Origin: an uncultured Eubacteriales bacterium | Lineage (GTDB): Bacteria; Bacillota; Clostridia; Monoglobales; Monoglobaceae | DNA: 47,992 nucleotides | NCBI GenBank assembly: GCA_900542675.1 | Contig: UQOT01000006.1 | Span: 1-47,992 of the forward strand | Direction: 5' to 3' | Shown: in pieces, positions 40,248 to 47,712 of the stretch | Position numbering within the stretch: the stretch's first letter is position 1 | Layout of the letters: each line of letters opens with the position of its first letter | Notes under the pieces: generated by a model | Seen by the model: the letters and a program-made list of their open reading frames with translations, nothing else | Told to the model about the DNA's origin: nothing | Databases searched by the model: none | Translations under genes and position numbers: made by a program

Positions 40248-41409
40248 TTTATTCGCGGACGTTGGATATGTGAGCTTAAACCACGTAGGTGAGGAACTTT
40301 GCGGCGATATGGTCGAGGTGGTACGCAAAGAAAATGAGCTTATCGTGGTGCTTGCAGACGGGCTCGGCAGCGGGGTTAAGGCGAATATACTGTCAACTTT
40401 GACCTCTAAAATCATATCAACAATGATTGCCGAAAATATGAGTATTGACGAGTGCGTCTCGACAATCGCGGCAACGCTTCCGGTATGTCAAAAGCGCGGC
40501 GTGGCGTATTCGACTTTTACGATAATGCGGTTTATCGATAATACCGAGGCGGAGATTATCCAGTTTGACAATCCTCCGGTGATATTGCTTAGGAACGGCA
40601 AAAACTATGACTATCCGATAAGTGAGCGCATTATCGAAGGCAAGAAAATTCACGAGTCGAAGATTATGCTTAGGCAAGACGATGTATTTATCGCAATGAG
40701 CGACGGCGCTATATACGCTGGCGTTGAGCGGGTGCTCAACTACGGCTGGCAAAGGGAAAACATAATCCACTTTGTTGAGGAAAATTATAACTACAAACAG
40801 ACGGCGAAGATAATTGCATCAAGTATTACGGATGAGTGCGACAGACTGTACGACGGCAAACCGGGCGACGACACGACGGTTGCCGCGGTACAGATACGAA
40901 AGCGCAAATCGGCAAACCTTCTCTTCGGTCCGCCGAAGGACAAGGCGGATGATAATAAGATGCTCGCCCTATTTTTCTCAAAGCAGGGCAAGCATATCGT
41001 CTGCGGCGGAACAACGTCAAAGATAACCGCGCGTTATCTTAACAAGGACATAGTCACGCACGTAGATTACACCGACCCGTCGATACCGCCGACGGCTTCA
41101 ATAGAGGGCGTTGACCTCGTAACCGAGGGTGTTATCACAGTAGCACGAGTACTTGATTATGCAAAGAATTATATAGAGGACAACTCATTGTTTGAGAAAT
41201 GGGGTAAGCAGGAGGACGGCGCAAGTGAAATCGCGAGAATACTGTTCCGCGAGGCGACGGACGTTAATCTGTTTGTCGGTAAAGCTCAGAATTTGGCACA
41301 TCAGTCCCCCGACCTCAATATCAGCTTTAACGTAAAGATTAAGATAATCGAGGAATTAAAACAGTGCCTCGAACAAATGGGTAAAAACGTAACAATTAAT
41401 TATTTTTAA
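40240..41409 (+). CDS. SpoIIE-type PP2C phosphatase with unassigned C-terminal domain
   Basis: The protein has 389 residues. The N-terminal 220 form a PPM/SpoIIE serine phosphatase with metal-binding Asp in VVLADGLGSGVKAN, VFIAMSDGAIYAGV and KPGDDTTVAAVQIR. The C-terminal 165 residues, after a basic hinge (RKRKSANL), resemble nothing I can name; they include LALFFSKQGKHIVCGGTTSK and a run GVDLVTEGVITVARVLDY. The 8-base overlap with hydS indicates coupled translation and makes it the likely output of the sensory hydrogenase, acting on a phosphoserine/threonine protein or an anti-sigma pathway. The end of the gene is repeated in the following spacer. Confidence 0.85.
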   Translation: MNDLFADVGYVSLNHVGEELCGDMVEVVRKENELIVVLADGLGSGVKANILSTLTSKIISTMIAENMSIDECVSTIAATLPVCQKRGVAYSTFTIMRFIDNTEAEIIQFDNPPVILLRNGKNYDYPISERIIEGKKIHESKIMLRQDDVFIAMSDGAIYAGVERVLNYGWQRENIIHFVEENYNYKQTAKIIASSITDECDRLYDGKPGDDTTVAAVQIRKRKSANLLFGPPKDKADDNKMLALFFSKQGKHIVCGGTTSKITARYLNKDIVTHVDYTDPSIPPTASIEGVDLVTEGVITVARVLDYAKNYIEDNSLFEKWGKQEDGASEIARILFREATDVNLFVGKAQNLAHQSPDLNISFNVKIKIIEELKQCLEQMGKNVTINYF

Positions 41410-41559
41410 TAACCACCCAAAACAAGAGGGCTCCCGAAAAGCCGAAGGCTTTTGGGGAAAAGGAGAAGCAACGGAGCATAGCACAAGCGCCGCTCGAGCG
41501 GTGCTGAAGCGGGCGCAGTTTGCGACGACGCGGTAAAAACGTAACAATTAATTATTTTT
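41380..41559. repeat. 28-bp direct repeat flanking a 124-bp insert
   Basis: The 28 bases at 41380-41407, which encode the last nine residues and stop region of the phosphatase, recur without change at 41532-41559. Between them lie 124 bases with two strong hairpins: TCCCGAAAAGCC with GGCTTTTGGGGA (about 41432-41459), and a near-perfect palindrome centred on CTCGAG (about 41487-41505). The insert has a base composition unlike its neighbours. It looks like a small mobile or repetitive element, or a tandem duplication that later diverged. Confidence 0.75.
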
Positions 41560-41581
41560 GATATAACGGAGGTATGCACAA

Positions 41582-43033
41582 ATGGCAAACGAACATTCCA
41601 ATGCTACACTGAGAAAGTTTGATACAAAGGTTCAGTATTTAAAATATAAGGTTCTGCGCGAGGTTGCGCGTCATACATTTGAGGACGACCTCACGGTCAG
41701 CTTTAACGATATTGCCAAAACAATCGTTAAAGACAAGGCGACTATGCGCTGCTGTATATACAAGGAACGCGCTATTGTTGCACAGAGAATAGAGATGGCA
41801 AGCGGCGGTCATAAAAATATAGACAACATAGTTGAGGTTTTGGACATTGCGTGCGACGAGTGTCCTATCGGCGGATACGAAGTCACTCAGGCTTGCCGCG
41901 GTTGTCTTGCCCACAGATGCGAGGACGTCTGCAAGCGCGGAGCAATCACTTTTGACGAAAATCAGAAGGCGCACATCGACAAGACAAAGTGCGTTGAGTG
42001 CGGTATGTGCGCAAAGGTTTGCCCGTACAATGCTATATCGAATATGCAGCGTCCGTGCGTAAAGGCGTGCAAAGTCAAGGCAATCAGTATGGACGAAAAT
42101 AATGCCGCCGTTGTTGACGACAGCAAGTGCATAAACTGCGGCGCGTGCGTATATCAGTGCCCGTGGGGTGCACTAACCGACAAGTCGTACATAATCGAAG
42201 TCGTAAACCTGCTCAAACAGTACGCGGGCGATACAAAAACGAGACTTTACGCAGTTGTTGCGCCGTCTATTTCTGGACAATTCTCGTATGCAAAAATCAC
42301 GCTCGGTCAGGTCGTGACGGGCATTAAACAGCTCGGCTTCCACAGCGTTGTTGAGGCGGCTCTCGGCGCGGATATGGTTGCATACAGCGAAGCCAAGGAA
42401 CTCGCCGAAAAGGGATTTTTGACCAGCTCGTGCTGCCCGGCATTTGTTGATTATGTAGAGAAGAACTTCCCCGAGCTGCGCGATAATATTTCGCATAACT
42501 TGTCACCTATGGCGGCAATATCAAAATATATCAAAGAGAACGACCCCGGCTGTAAGGTAGTATTCATCGGCCCCTGCACCGCGAAAAAGGCTGAGATAAG
42601 AAAGGACAGCGTAAGCCCGTATGTCGACAGCGCACTGACGTTTGAAGAACTTCAGGCATTATTTGACTCACGCGGTATCGACCTTACCTCTCTTGAGGAG
42701 GGTGAGCTTAACAACGCGTCGTACTACGGCAGAATTTTTGCCCGCTGCGGCGGACTTGCCGAAGCTGTTCAGGAAGCGCTCAAGGAACAGGGAAATGAGG
42801 ACTTTGAACTTCACGCCGTCTCGTGCGACGGTATAGAGGAATGCCGCACGGCTTTGCTTAAAGCTTCAAAGGGTATCGGAAACGTCAACTTTATTGAAGG
42901 TATGGCGTGCGTAGGCGGCTGCATAGGCGGTGCGGGATGCTTAACTCACGGACCCAAAAACAAGCTTGAAGTCGATAAATACGGCAAGATGGCAATGGAA
43001 AAAACCATTGAGGATGCCATAAAGAACCTCTGA
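41582..43033 (+). CDS. hydA: [FeFe]-hydrogenase, catalytic (group B/monomeric type)
   Basis: The protein has 483 residues. An N-terminal helical region of about 95 residues is followed by cysteine clusters (CDECPIGGYE, CRGCLAHRCEDVC, CVECGMCAKVCP, CINCGACVYQCP) that would hold three [4Fe-4S] centres. The H-cluster domain has intact catalytic motifs: TSSCCPAFVDYV (L1), FIGPCTAKKAEI (L2) and EGMACVGGCIGGAGC (L3). This cytoplasmic enzyme forms or oxidises H2 with ferredoxin as partner; a ferredoxin gene follows after 97 bases. GGAGG lies 9 bases before the ATG. It follows the phosphatase gene after the repeated spacer. Maturation genes hydEFG are not in the window. Confidence 0.94.
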   Translation: MANEHSNATLRKFDTKVQYLKYKVLREVARHTFEDDLTVSFNDIAKTIVKDKATMRCCIYKERAIVAQRIEMASGGHKNIDNIVEVLDIACDECPIGGYEVTQACRGCLAHRCEDVCKRGAITFDENQKAHIDKTKCVECGMCAKVCPYNAISNMQRPCVKACKVKAISMDENNAAVVDDSKCINCGACVYQCPWGALTDKSYIIEVVNLLKQYAGDTKTRLYAVVAPSISGQFSYAKITLGQVVTGIKQLGFHSVVEAALGADMVAYSEAKELAEKGFLTSSCCPAFVDYVEKNFPELRDNISHNLSPMAAISKYIKENDPGCKVVFIGPCTAKKAEIRKDSVSPYVDSALTFEELQALFDSRGIDLTSLEEGELNNASYYGRIFARCGGLAEAVQEALKEQGNEDFELHAVSCDGIEECRTALLKASKGIGNVNFIEGMACVGGCIGGAGCLTHGPKNKLEVDKYGKMAMEKTIEDAIKNL

Positions 43034-43043
43034 TAAATACACC

Positions 43044-43072
43044 TTGACAAAATGCGTGTTATGCTTTATAAT
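43044..43072 (+). promoter_or_regulatory. Consensus promoter of the ferredoxin gene
   Basis: TTGACA (43044-43049) and TATAAT (43067-43072) are both perfect and spaced by 17, so the ferredoxin can be expressed without the hydrogenase operon. Confidence 0.8.
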
Positions 43073-43130
43073 AGAATAGCGAAAATTAAGGCGCATCAAT
43101 AAAAAAGTATATTTAAAAGAGGTGAAACAA

Positions 43131-43298
43131 ATGGCTTACCAGATCGGTGATGAGTGCATCAAGTGCGGCGTATGCGCAAGCGAGTGCCCGGTATCATGTA
43201 TTTCTGAGGGAGACGCTACATATGAGATTAATCCTGACGAGTGCATTGATTGCGGCAACTGCGCAAACGTATGTCCGGTAGACGCACCTAAGGCGTAA
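43131..43298 (+). CDS. 2[4Fe-4S] clostridial-type ferredoxin
   Basis: The protein has 55 residues, the classic clostridial size. The two cluster motifs are CIKCGVCASECP (about 9-20) and CIDCGNCANVCP (about 38-49), each donating its fourth Cys to the other centre. It carries low-potential electrons, most simply to the hydrogenase encoded upstream and to pyruvate:ferredoxin oxidoreductase elsewhere. AAAGAGGTGA lies 5 bases before the ATG. It has its own promoter and a strong terminator. Confidence 0.96.
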   Translation: MAYQIGDECIKCGVCASECPVSCISEGDATYEINPDECIDCGNCANVCPVDAPKA

Positions 43299-43314
43299 TT
43301 TTGCTTAAATACAA

Positions 43315-43350
43315 ACACCGCCCGGCTTACTGCCGGGCGGTGTTTTGCTT
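43315..43350. terminator. Terminator of the ferredoxin gene
   Basis: ACACCGCCCGGC (43315-43326) pairs perfectly with GCCGGGCGGTGT (43332-43343), followed by TTTTGCTTT. It may also serve the converging HPr-like gene. Confidence 0.9.
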
Positions 43351-43360
43351 TATCTCATAT

Positions 43361-43618
43361 TTACATATTCCGCGATACGTATTTTCCTATTTTGTCTATC
43401 GCGTTATTTTCATCTGTACCCTCGGTAATGAATTTTATAGTATCGCCGCACTTGGTTCCCAAACTCAAAACCACAAAAATCTTGCTGATATCGGCTGCCT
43501 GATTGTCTTTTACAACATACGTTCTGCAATTATGTTCACCGGCAAGCTTTATGAGATCAAGCGCCGGTTTCGCGGCCAAATCATACCGATTTGTGATGGT
43601 GTACGAAAACTCTCTCAC
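43361..43618 (-). CDS. HPr-like protein without phosphorylation sites
   Basis: The protein has 85 residues with the HPr fold: REFSYTITNRYDLAAKPALD aligns with the His-15 loop of PTS HPr, and ADISKIFVVLSLGTKCGD aligns with the Ser-46 region. At the His-15 position stands Ala (LAAKPA in place of IHARPA), and at the Ser-46 position stands Lys. So it can neither carry phosphate to sugar permeases nor be phosphorylated by HPr kinase in the usual way. The end, TDENNAIDKIGKYV, is typical of the family. The start is a GTG at 43618 with AGGAGGT 9 bases upstream. No PTS gene is nearby. A binding or regulatory role is possible. Confidence 0.82.
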   Translation of the reverse strand: MREFSYTITNRYDLAAKPALDLIKLAGEHNCRTYVVKDNQAADISKIFVVLSLGTKCGDTIKFITEGTDENNAIDKIGKYVSRNM

Positions 43619-43834
43619 GTTATCTTACCTCCTTGATTTGGTATAATCCCGTTTCTTTGATTATTCCCGGGAATACTATTATTAAACTACCGTTGGGCGA
43701 AAAAGTCAATCCTAATTTTATCCAATTAATTTTTTTGAATATTTTGATTTTTGGATATTTTTTTGTGTAATTTTTTAAAACAATGGGTATTTCTCATACG
43801 TTTTACAGCAATTTTGTATATTTTGTCAAAGTTT
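43619..43834. other. AT-rich intergenic region between HPr-like gene and small ORF
   Basis: About 310 bases between the two start codons hold no gene I can support. They contain the HPr-like gene's ribosome site and promoter area, a poly-T/A stretch, and the GTTACA-N5-TTTACA site listed next. A TATAAT at 43889-43894 with no clear -35 may serve the small ORF. Confidence 0.45.
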
Positions 43835-43851
43835 GTTACAGTCATTTTACA
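43835..43851 (+). promoter_or_regulatory. GTTACA-N5-TTTACA site before the 32-residue ORF
   Basis: Hexamers at 43835-43840 and 43846-43851 are 11 bp apart and followed by AACAGGTTAA. The block matches the array before dacA (TTACAAACAGGT is common to both), which suggests the same OmpR-type regulator. Confidence 0.5.
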
Positions 43852-43927
43852 AACAGGTTAAATAAGAATAAACGCGCCGAAAGCTGCATATAATTGATTG
43901 TCAATATAAATAAACGGAGGCAGCAAT

Positions 43928-44026
43928 ATGTGCGCTGAAAAATCAAAGAAACCTTCAGGCAGCAAAAACCGCGAAAAAACAAAACCGCTTAAGGACTCCG
44001 TGCGGCTTATAATAGTCAAAAAGTAA
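43928..44026 (+). CDS. Basic 32-residue micro-ORF
   Basis: This short frame starts MCAEKSKKPSGSKNREK and ends RLIIVKK. It has ten or more Lys/Arg and one Cys near the N terminus. The support for translation is GGAGG (43917-43921) 6 bases before the ATG, a regulatory repeat and a promoter-like TATAAT upstream, and a strong terminator just after. I do not recognise the family. A small regulatory or structural peptide is possible. Confidence 0.5.
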   Translation: MCAEKSKKPSGSKNREKTKPLKDSVRLIIVKK

Positions 44027-44046
44027 CTTTTGTCTCTCCTTAAAAT

Positions 44047-44092
44047 CGATAGACCGCGCGGCGCTTATTGCCGTGCGGTCTTATCGTCTTTT
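44047..44092. terminator. Terminator between micro-ORF and TM2 gene
   Basis: GACCGC-CGGC (44052-44062) pairs with GCCG-GCGGTC (44070-44080) with one mismatch, framed by CGATA/TATCG and followed by TCTTTT. Confidence 0.7.
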
Positions 44093-44477
44093 AGCAATCC
44101 TGTTTAAGCGGAACGTCGTACGCGTCAAAATTTATCTTGCGGCATAGAATTAATATACCTTCAACAAATCCCCAAATACCGCCGATACCGCAGGTTATCA
44201 AGGTAACCAAAATCTGGATTACCGCCTTTGTCGTAAATCCGAGATAGAAGTTATGCACCCCGTATCCGCCGAGAAGAATACCCAAAAGCCCCGCAAGCAG
44301 GCGCGACTTAGGCTCGTATCCGGGCGGCGGATATTTGCCGTACGGCGCAGAGTACGAAGAGCTCTGCTGCGTATTCTGCTGATATGCATTATTGTCATCG
44401 GGTACCGGCACGCCGCAGACCGGACAGAATTTTTCATCACCGCTAAGCTGCTGTCCGCACTTTGAACAGATTTTCAT
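44091..44477 (-). CDS. TM2-domain membrane protein with zinc ribbon
   Basis: The protein has 128 residues. The N-terminal zinc ribbon MKICSKCGQQLSGDEKFCPV continues with CGVP (two CxxC pairs). A Gln/Ser/Tyr/Pro-rich linker follows, then a TM2 domain: SRLLAGLLGILLGGYGVHNF and LGFTTKAVIQILVTLITCGI form two helices joined by the conserved GxHxFYLG turn, and GFVEGILIL ends the domain. TM2 proteins are widespread with unclear function. The ATG at 44477 has AGGAGG upstream. The DUF2752 gene lies 18 bases upstream, and the two form one unit. Confidence 0.9.
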   Translation of the reverse strand: MKICSKCGQQLSGDEKFCPVCGVPVPDDNNAYQQNTQQSSSYSAPYGKYPPPGYEPKSRLLAGLLGILLGGYGVHNFYLGFTTKAVIQILVTLITCGIGGIWGFVEGILILCRKINFDAYDVPLKQDC

Positions 44478-44495
44478 AAAAAGACCTCCTTCAGT

Positions 44496-44864
44496 CTATA
44501 TACTAAATATATTTCTAATAAATCCCCACAGTACAAAGACTGTAATTAATACAGCCAAAAAAATATTGACCGCCCTCGGCACTTGCCTTTTGTACACCGC
44601 GGCATAAGGATAATACAAAAGCGCAAATATAAGCGCTGCAGCCTCGGGCAGAAACATCATATTCTGCGAAAACGCAGCTTTAAAATCACCTCTCAGCACT
44701 GAAAAAAGCACTCGCGTATTGCCGCAGGCGGGACACCTAAACCCGGTAAGCTCATTAAACGGGCACAAAAAATGAAATTCGGTATACTGCACCGCCGCAT
44801 AAATAAGCGCCGCCATAGCCGCAAACGCGCTGTAAATCAAACACAATTTGACTGCACGTTTCAT
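44496..44864 (-). CDS. DUF2752 membrane protein
   Basis: The protein has 122 residues with three hydrophobic helices. The signature CPFNELTGFRCPACGNTRVL and the following LRGDFKAAFSQNMMFLP define DUF2752, whose function is unknown; the CPxCG motif could bind metal. The start is the ATG at 44864, with CGGAG 7 bases upstream; a GTG at 44891 lies before that site. It pairs with the TM2 gene downstream, a frequent neighbourhood for this family. Confidence 0.9.
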   Translation of the reverse strand: MKRAVKLCLIYSAFAAMAALIYAAVQYTEFHFLCPFNELTGFRCPACGNTRVLFSVLRGDFKAAFSQNMMFLPEAAALIFALLYYPYAAVYKRQVPRAVNIFLAVLITVFVLWGFIRNIFSI

Positions 44865-44958
44865 ATCATCACTCCGCCTATATAATATCACATATCAGGC
44901 AAGAATTCAATACAATTGTTATAAAATTGAATTTAATGTCAAATCGCAAATTTCTCTC

Positions 44959-45000
44959 TTGTGTCACTCAATATTTAATGATATAATAATATTATATCAT
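44959..45000 (+). promoter_or_regulatory. Promoter embedded in a perfect palindrome, sensor kinase gene
   Basis: TTGTGT (44959-44964) and TATAAT (44982-44987) are spaced by 17. The -10 lies inside ATGATATAATA (44978-44988), which pairs with TATTATATCAT (44990-45000). It could be an operator or an early hairpin. Confidence 0.55.
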
Positions 45001-45016
45001 TTTTATGAGGTACGAT

Positions 45017-46816
45017 ATGCTAAAAAAGAAATTTATATATAAACCACTTGCTTTATTTGTCTCTGTCGCTGCTGTGCTTATGCTGACACTTGAAATAATC
45101 ACTCTCGTCTGCCTAAACAGCAGCTTTGAAACGCAGTTCCTTGAAAACGCCCGAACTACGGCAGAGAGCGGACTTACTGACAGTTTAAGCGCGGCGCTCA
45201 ATTCACAAAAGCGTGACTTTATCAAGCAGTATGAAGCAGAGAGCGTTATAAACAGCTATTCTACACAGCTCGGACTCAGTACGGAGCGCAAATGTTATGT
45301 ACTCTCCGTGCCGGAGGGGTCTGTTATTGCGCCCCGCTCTGAGGAACAGACAACCTTTCAAAAAACGTCAAACCTTTCAAATGCGCTCGACCGCAAGACT
45401 ATCGGAGACGATAAAACATTAAAGAGCGACTACACTGACTATGCTTGTTATATCAAGCCGTCGGGAAACTCGGGCAGCGATGGATACGTTCTGTACATAC
45501 GCGACAGCAAGGCGTCTCTCAGCGCAATGATACGGCGTCAGCTCTGGTTCTTCCTTTGGATATTCATTGCCACGCTTGCAGTCGCGGTAATCGCCGCAGC
45601 GATTGTCTCAAATTCGGTAACGGCGCCGCTTAAAAAGCTTTCGCGCCGAGCAGAAAGCTTTGCCCGCGGAATATACGACCTGCCGTCGGAGACAGCAAGA
45701 GATGATGAAATCGGCTTGCTCAGCCGCGCATTTAACCATATGGGCAGTATGATGAGCCGCAGCATAAATCAGATAAGCGCTGAAAAGCACAAGGTTGACG
45801 TCATAATGGAGCACATCACAAACGGAATTATGGCATTCGACGCAGACCAAAGGCTTATCCATATTAACCCCGCCGCGCAGGAACTGTTCGATATTGGCGA
45901 CGAGCCACCGGCATTTGACGACTTTTTTAAGCGGCTTGACGCGGGCGTATGTATGGCAGAGTTTTTATACCTTGATAAATATTCGACCGAAATCCGCGAT
46001 ATAACAATGGCGGGTACGCGCCACATACGTATATACTTCGTTCCGTTTAAGATGGAAAATGACCGCACTGCGGGCGTAGTCTGCGTGTTTGAGGACTTTA
46101 CCGAGCAGTTCAATCTTGAGATTGCCCGCCGCGAATTTGTGGCGGAGGTGTCTCACGAGCTCAAAACCCCGCTGTTTATTATTAAGACCCATACCGAAAC
46201 GCTGTTAAACGGCTATCTGGACGATAAAAAGATGGCAAAGAAATTTCTTACCACTATTGAAACCGAGGCGGACAAAATGACCGCGCTTGTGAGAAACCTT
46301 TTGGATTTGTCGAAATTTGACGTGCAGAAGTTTGAAATGAAAAAGCAGGTGTTCTCTATCGATCAAATGCTGCGCGGAATTGTCAGCCGTTTTGCGCTTG
46401 AGGCGGAAATTGAGGATATAGAGCTTCAATATATCCCGATGAACGAGCTGCCGCAGATGTACGCCGACCCTGAGCAGATTGAGCGCGCAATAGTAAACAT
46501 CGTGTCAAACGCGATAAAATACGGCGAAAAAGGCGGACACGTGAATATTGCCGCTGGCAGTATGTACAACGAGGTATACATAAAAATCGAGGACGACGGC
46601 CACGGCATACCGAAAGCGGATTTAGATCACGTATTTGATAGGTTCTTCAGAGTTGACCGCGCAAGAACACGTGAGAAGGGCGGTACGGGACTCGGCCTTT
46701 CAATAGCAAAAGAAATTATCGAGAGCCACGGCGGCACAATAGTGATAGAGAGTGAATACGGCAAGTATACACGGGTAACAATAAACCTGCCCACGGCGAA
46801 CATAGGCGATAAATAG
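45017..46816 (+). CDS. Sensor histidine kinase (WalK/PhoR-like)
   Basis: The protein has 599 residues from the ATG at 45017, with GAGGT upstream. Order: transmembrane helix (about 10-32), extracytoplasmic sensor (about 33-175), second helix (about 176-200), HAMP (about 200-250), PAS (about 262-370), HisKA with the phospho-acceptor His in FVAEVSHELKTPLFIIK, then HATPase_c with N-box NIVSNAIKYGEKGG, DDGHGIPKADL, FRVDRARTREKGGTGLGLS and a final G-box. This is the WalK/PhoR/ResE architecture. No response regulator lies beside it, which is unusual for this class. Phased OmpR-type boxes elsewhere in the window could belong to its partner, but that is speculation. Confidence 0.93.
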   Translation: MLKKKFIYKPLALFVSVAAVLMLTLEIITLVCLNSSFETQFLENARTTAESGLTDSLSAALNSQKRDFIKQYEAESVINSYSTQLGLSTERKCYVLSVPEGSVIAPRSEEQTTFQKTSNLSNALDRKTIGDDKTLKSDYTDYACYIKPSGNSGSDGYVLYIRDSKASLSAMIRRQLWFFLWIFIATLAVAVIAAAIVSNSVTAPLKKLSRRAESFARGIYDLPSETARDDEIGLLSRAFNHMGSMMSRSINQISAEKHKVDVIMEHITNGIMAFDADQRLIHINPAAQELFDIGDEPPAFDDFFKRLDAGVCMAEFLYLDKYSTEIRDITMAGTRHIRIYFVPFKMENDRTAGVVCVFEDFTEQFNLEIARREFVAEVSHELKTPLFIIKTHTETLLNGYLDDKKMAKKFLTTIETEADKMTALVRNLLDLSKFDVQKFEMKKQVFSIDQMLRGIVSRFALEAEIEDIELQYIPMNELPQMYADPEQIERAIVNIVSNAIKYGEKGGHVNIAAGSMYNEVYIKIEDDGHGIPKADLDHVFDRFFRVDRARTREKGGTGLGLSIAKEIIESHGGTIVIESEYGKYTRVTINLPTANIGDK

Positions 46817-46853
46817 ATTTGGTATATACCGATTTTTGTCATTAAAAAATATA

Positions 46854-46882
46854 TTGCAATTTTAAAGCAAGTGTGCTATAAT
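46854..46882 (+). promoter_or_regulatory. Promoter of ssrA
   Basis: TTGCAA (46854-46859) and TATAAT (46877-46882) are spaced by 17, 12 bases before the tmRNA 5' end. Confidence 0.75.
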
Positions 46883-46894
46883 CAAAGTCCATAT

Positions 46895-47245
46895 GGGGGT
46901 GTAATGGTTTCGACAGGGTCGCAGAGACTTAGGGAGCGAGCCGCGGCGGGATACGCGTAAAAATCCCAAACTTTAAAATTAAACGCTAACAATAATAGAG
47001 TAGCTTTAGCTGCCTAAGCGCAGCTTGTCCTCCCGCGCCTACCGCACGCGCGGCTAAGGGCATCAACAATTGCGGTGAACGTGAACCGTGAAAGCTTTGA
47101 CACGGTCACGCATTAATGAAGCTACTAAGCACGGCGCCTTGTCAATGGGACGCCGCGCGAGGGAAACCTAACCATTGACTACGCTCGTAGCCGCCTTAAG
47201 GGGATGCTTCTTTGGACAGGAGTTCGATTCTCCTCACCTCCACCA
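46895..47245 (+). ncRNA. ssrA: Transfer-messenger RNA
   Basis: This 351-base RNA frees stalled ribosomes and tags the unfinished protein for degradation. The 5' end GGGGGTGTAATGGTTTCGAC pairs with the 3' CACCTCC next to CCA to form the tRNA-like half; the T arm is AGTTCGATTCTCC. The tag reading frame at about 46982-47017 encodes NANNNRVALAA and stop; the exact resume codon is uncertain by one residue. Pseudoknot stems lie after the tag. It is in one piece. SmpB is not in the window. Confidence 0.96.
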
Positions 47246-47308
47246 ACGTAGGGACCAGAGACTAGAAACTACGCGTTTATACACCGCGTATCATTTCTGC
47301 CGCACACA

Positions 47309-47336
47309 AAAGGCGCTCCGACGGGCGCCTTTCCTT
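47309..47336 (+). terminator. Terminator of ssrA
   Basis: AAAGGCGC (47309-47316) pairs with GCGCCTTT (47325-47332), followed by CCTTATAA. The T run is part of the stem. Confidence 0.7.
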
Positions 47337-47440
47337 ATAAATTTATGTCAGAATGTCAAAGTGTAGCCCGAAAAGCCCATTCTGCCTGAAGGTTGCACTT
47401 TTTGCAACGTCAGAGTTAAATCAGACCCGGCAATAAATAA

Positions 47441-47470
47441 AAAAGAGGCACGCAAACGCGTGCCCCTTTT
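47441..47470 (-). terminator. Terminator of the Cys-rich micro-protein genes
   Basis: GGCACGC (47447-47453) pairs with GCGTGCC (47458-47464), extended by AAAAG/CTTTT; the minus strand ends in TTTTTTATTTATT. Confidence 0.8.
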
Positions 47471-47477
47471 ACTGCGA

Positions 47478-47600
47478 TTAGCAGCAGCCGCAGCCGTTGT
47501 TGTTACCGCATCCGCTAAAGCCGTCGTTTCCGCAGCAGCAGCAAATTAAGATGATGAGGATTATTATCCAAAGACATCCGCCGTTACCGAAGCATCCCAT
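47478..47600 (-). CDS. Cys-rich micro-membrane protein, copy 1
   Basis: The protein has 40 residues. It starts MGCFGNGGCLWIIILIILIC, then CCCGNDGFSGCGNNNGCGCC. So a short hydrophobic helix (residues about 10-19) follows a Gly/Cys N terminus, and the tail is made of Cys, Gly and Asn, with ten or more Cys in total. GGAGGTG lies 8 bases before the ATG. The next gene upstream encodes a paralogue. I do not recognise a named family. Related tiny helical proteins in spore formers (YjcZ-like) share the size and glycine-rich ends but not the cysteines. Metal binding or membrane assembly is possible. Confidence 0.65.
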   Translation of the reverse strand: MGCFGNGGCLWIIILIILICCCCGNDGFSGCGNNNGCGCC

Positions 47601-47712
47601 ACGTCACACCTCCCGTTTTTTTGTTTTTGCGGCACGTTCTTTGTTCCGATACGGAGTTCTCCGTCCGCCGCCCAGAACAAAACCTGTTATTTTAAGTATA
47701 ATTCGCTGCGAA

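Noticed and set aside
41356..41547. Reverse-strand frames over the 28-bp repeat and insert
   Set aside because: They follow the repeat and the end of the phosphatase gene antisense, with no ribosome site; explained by the repeat.
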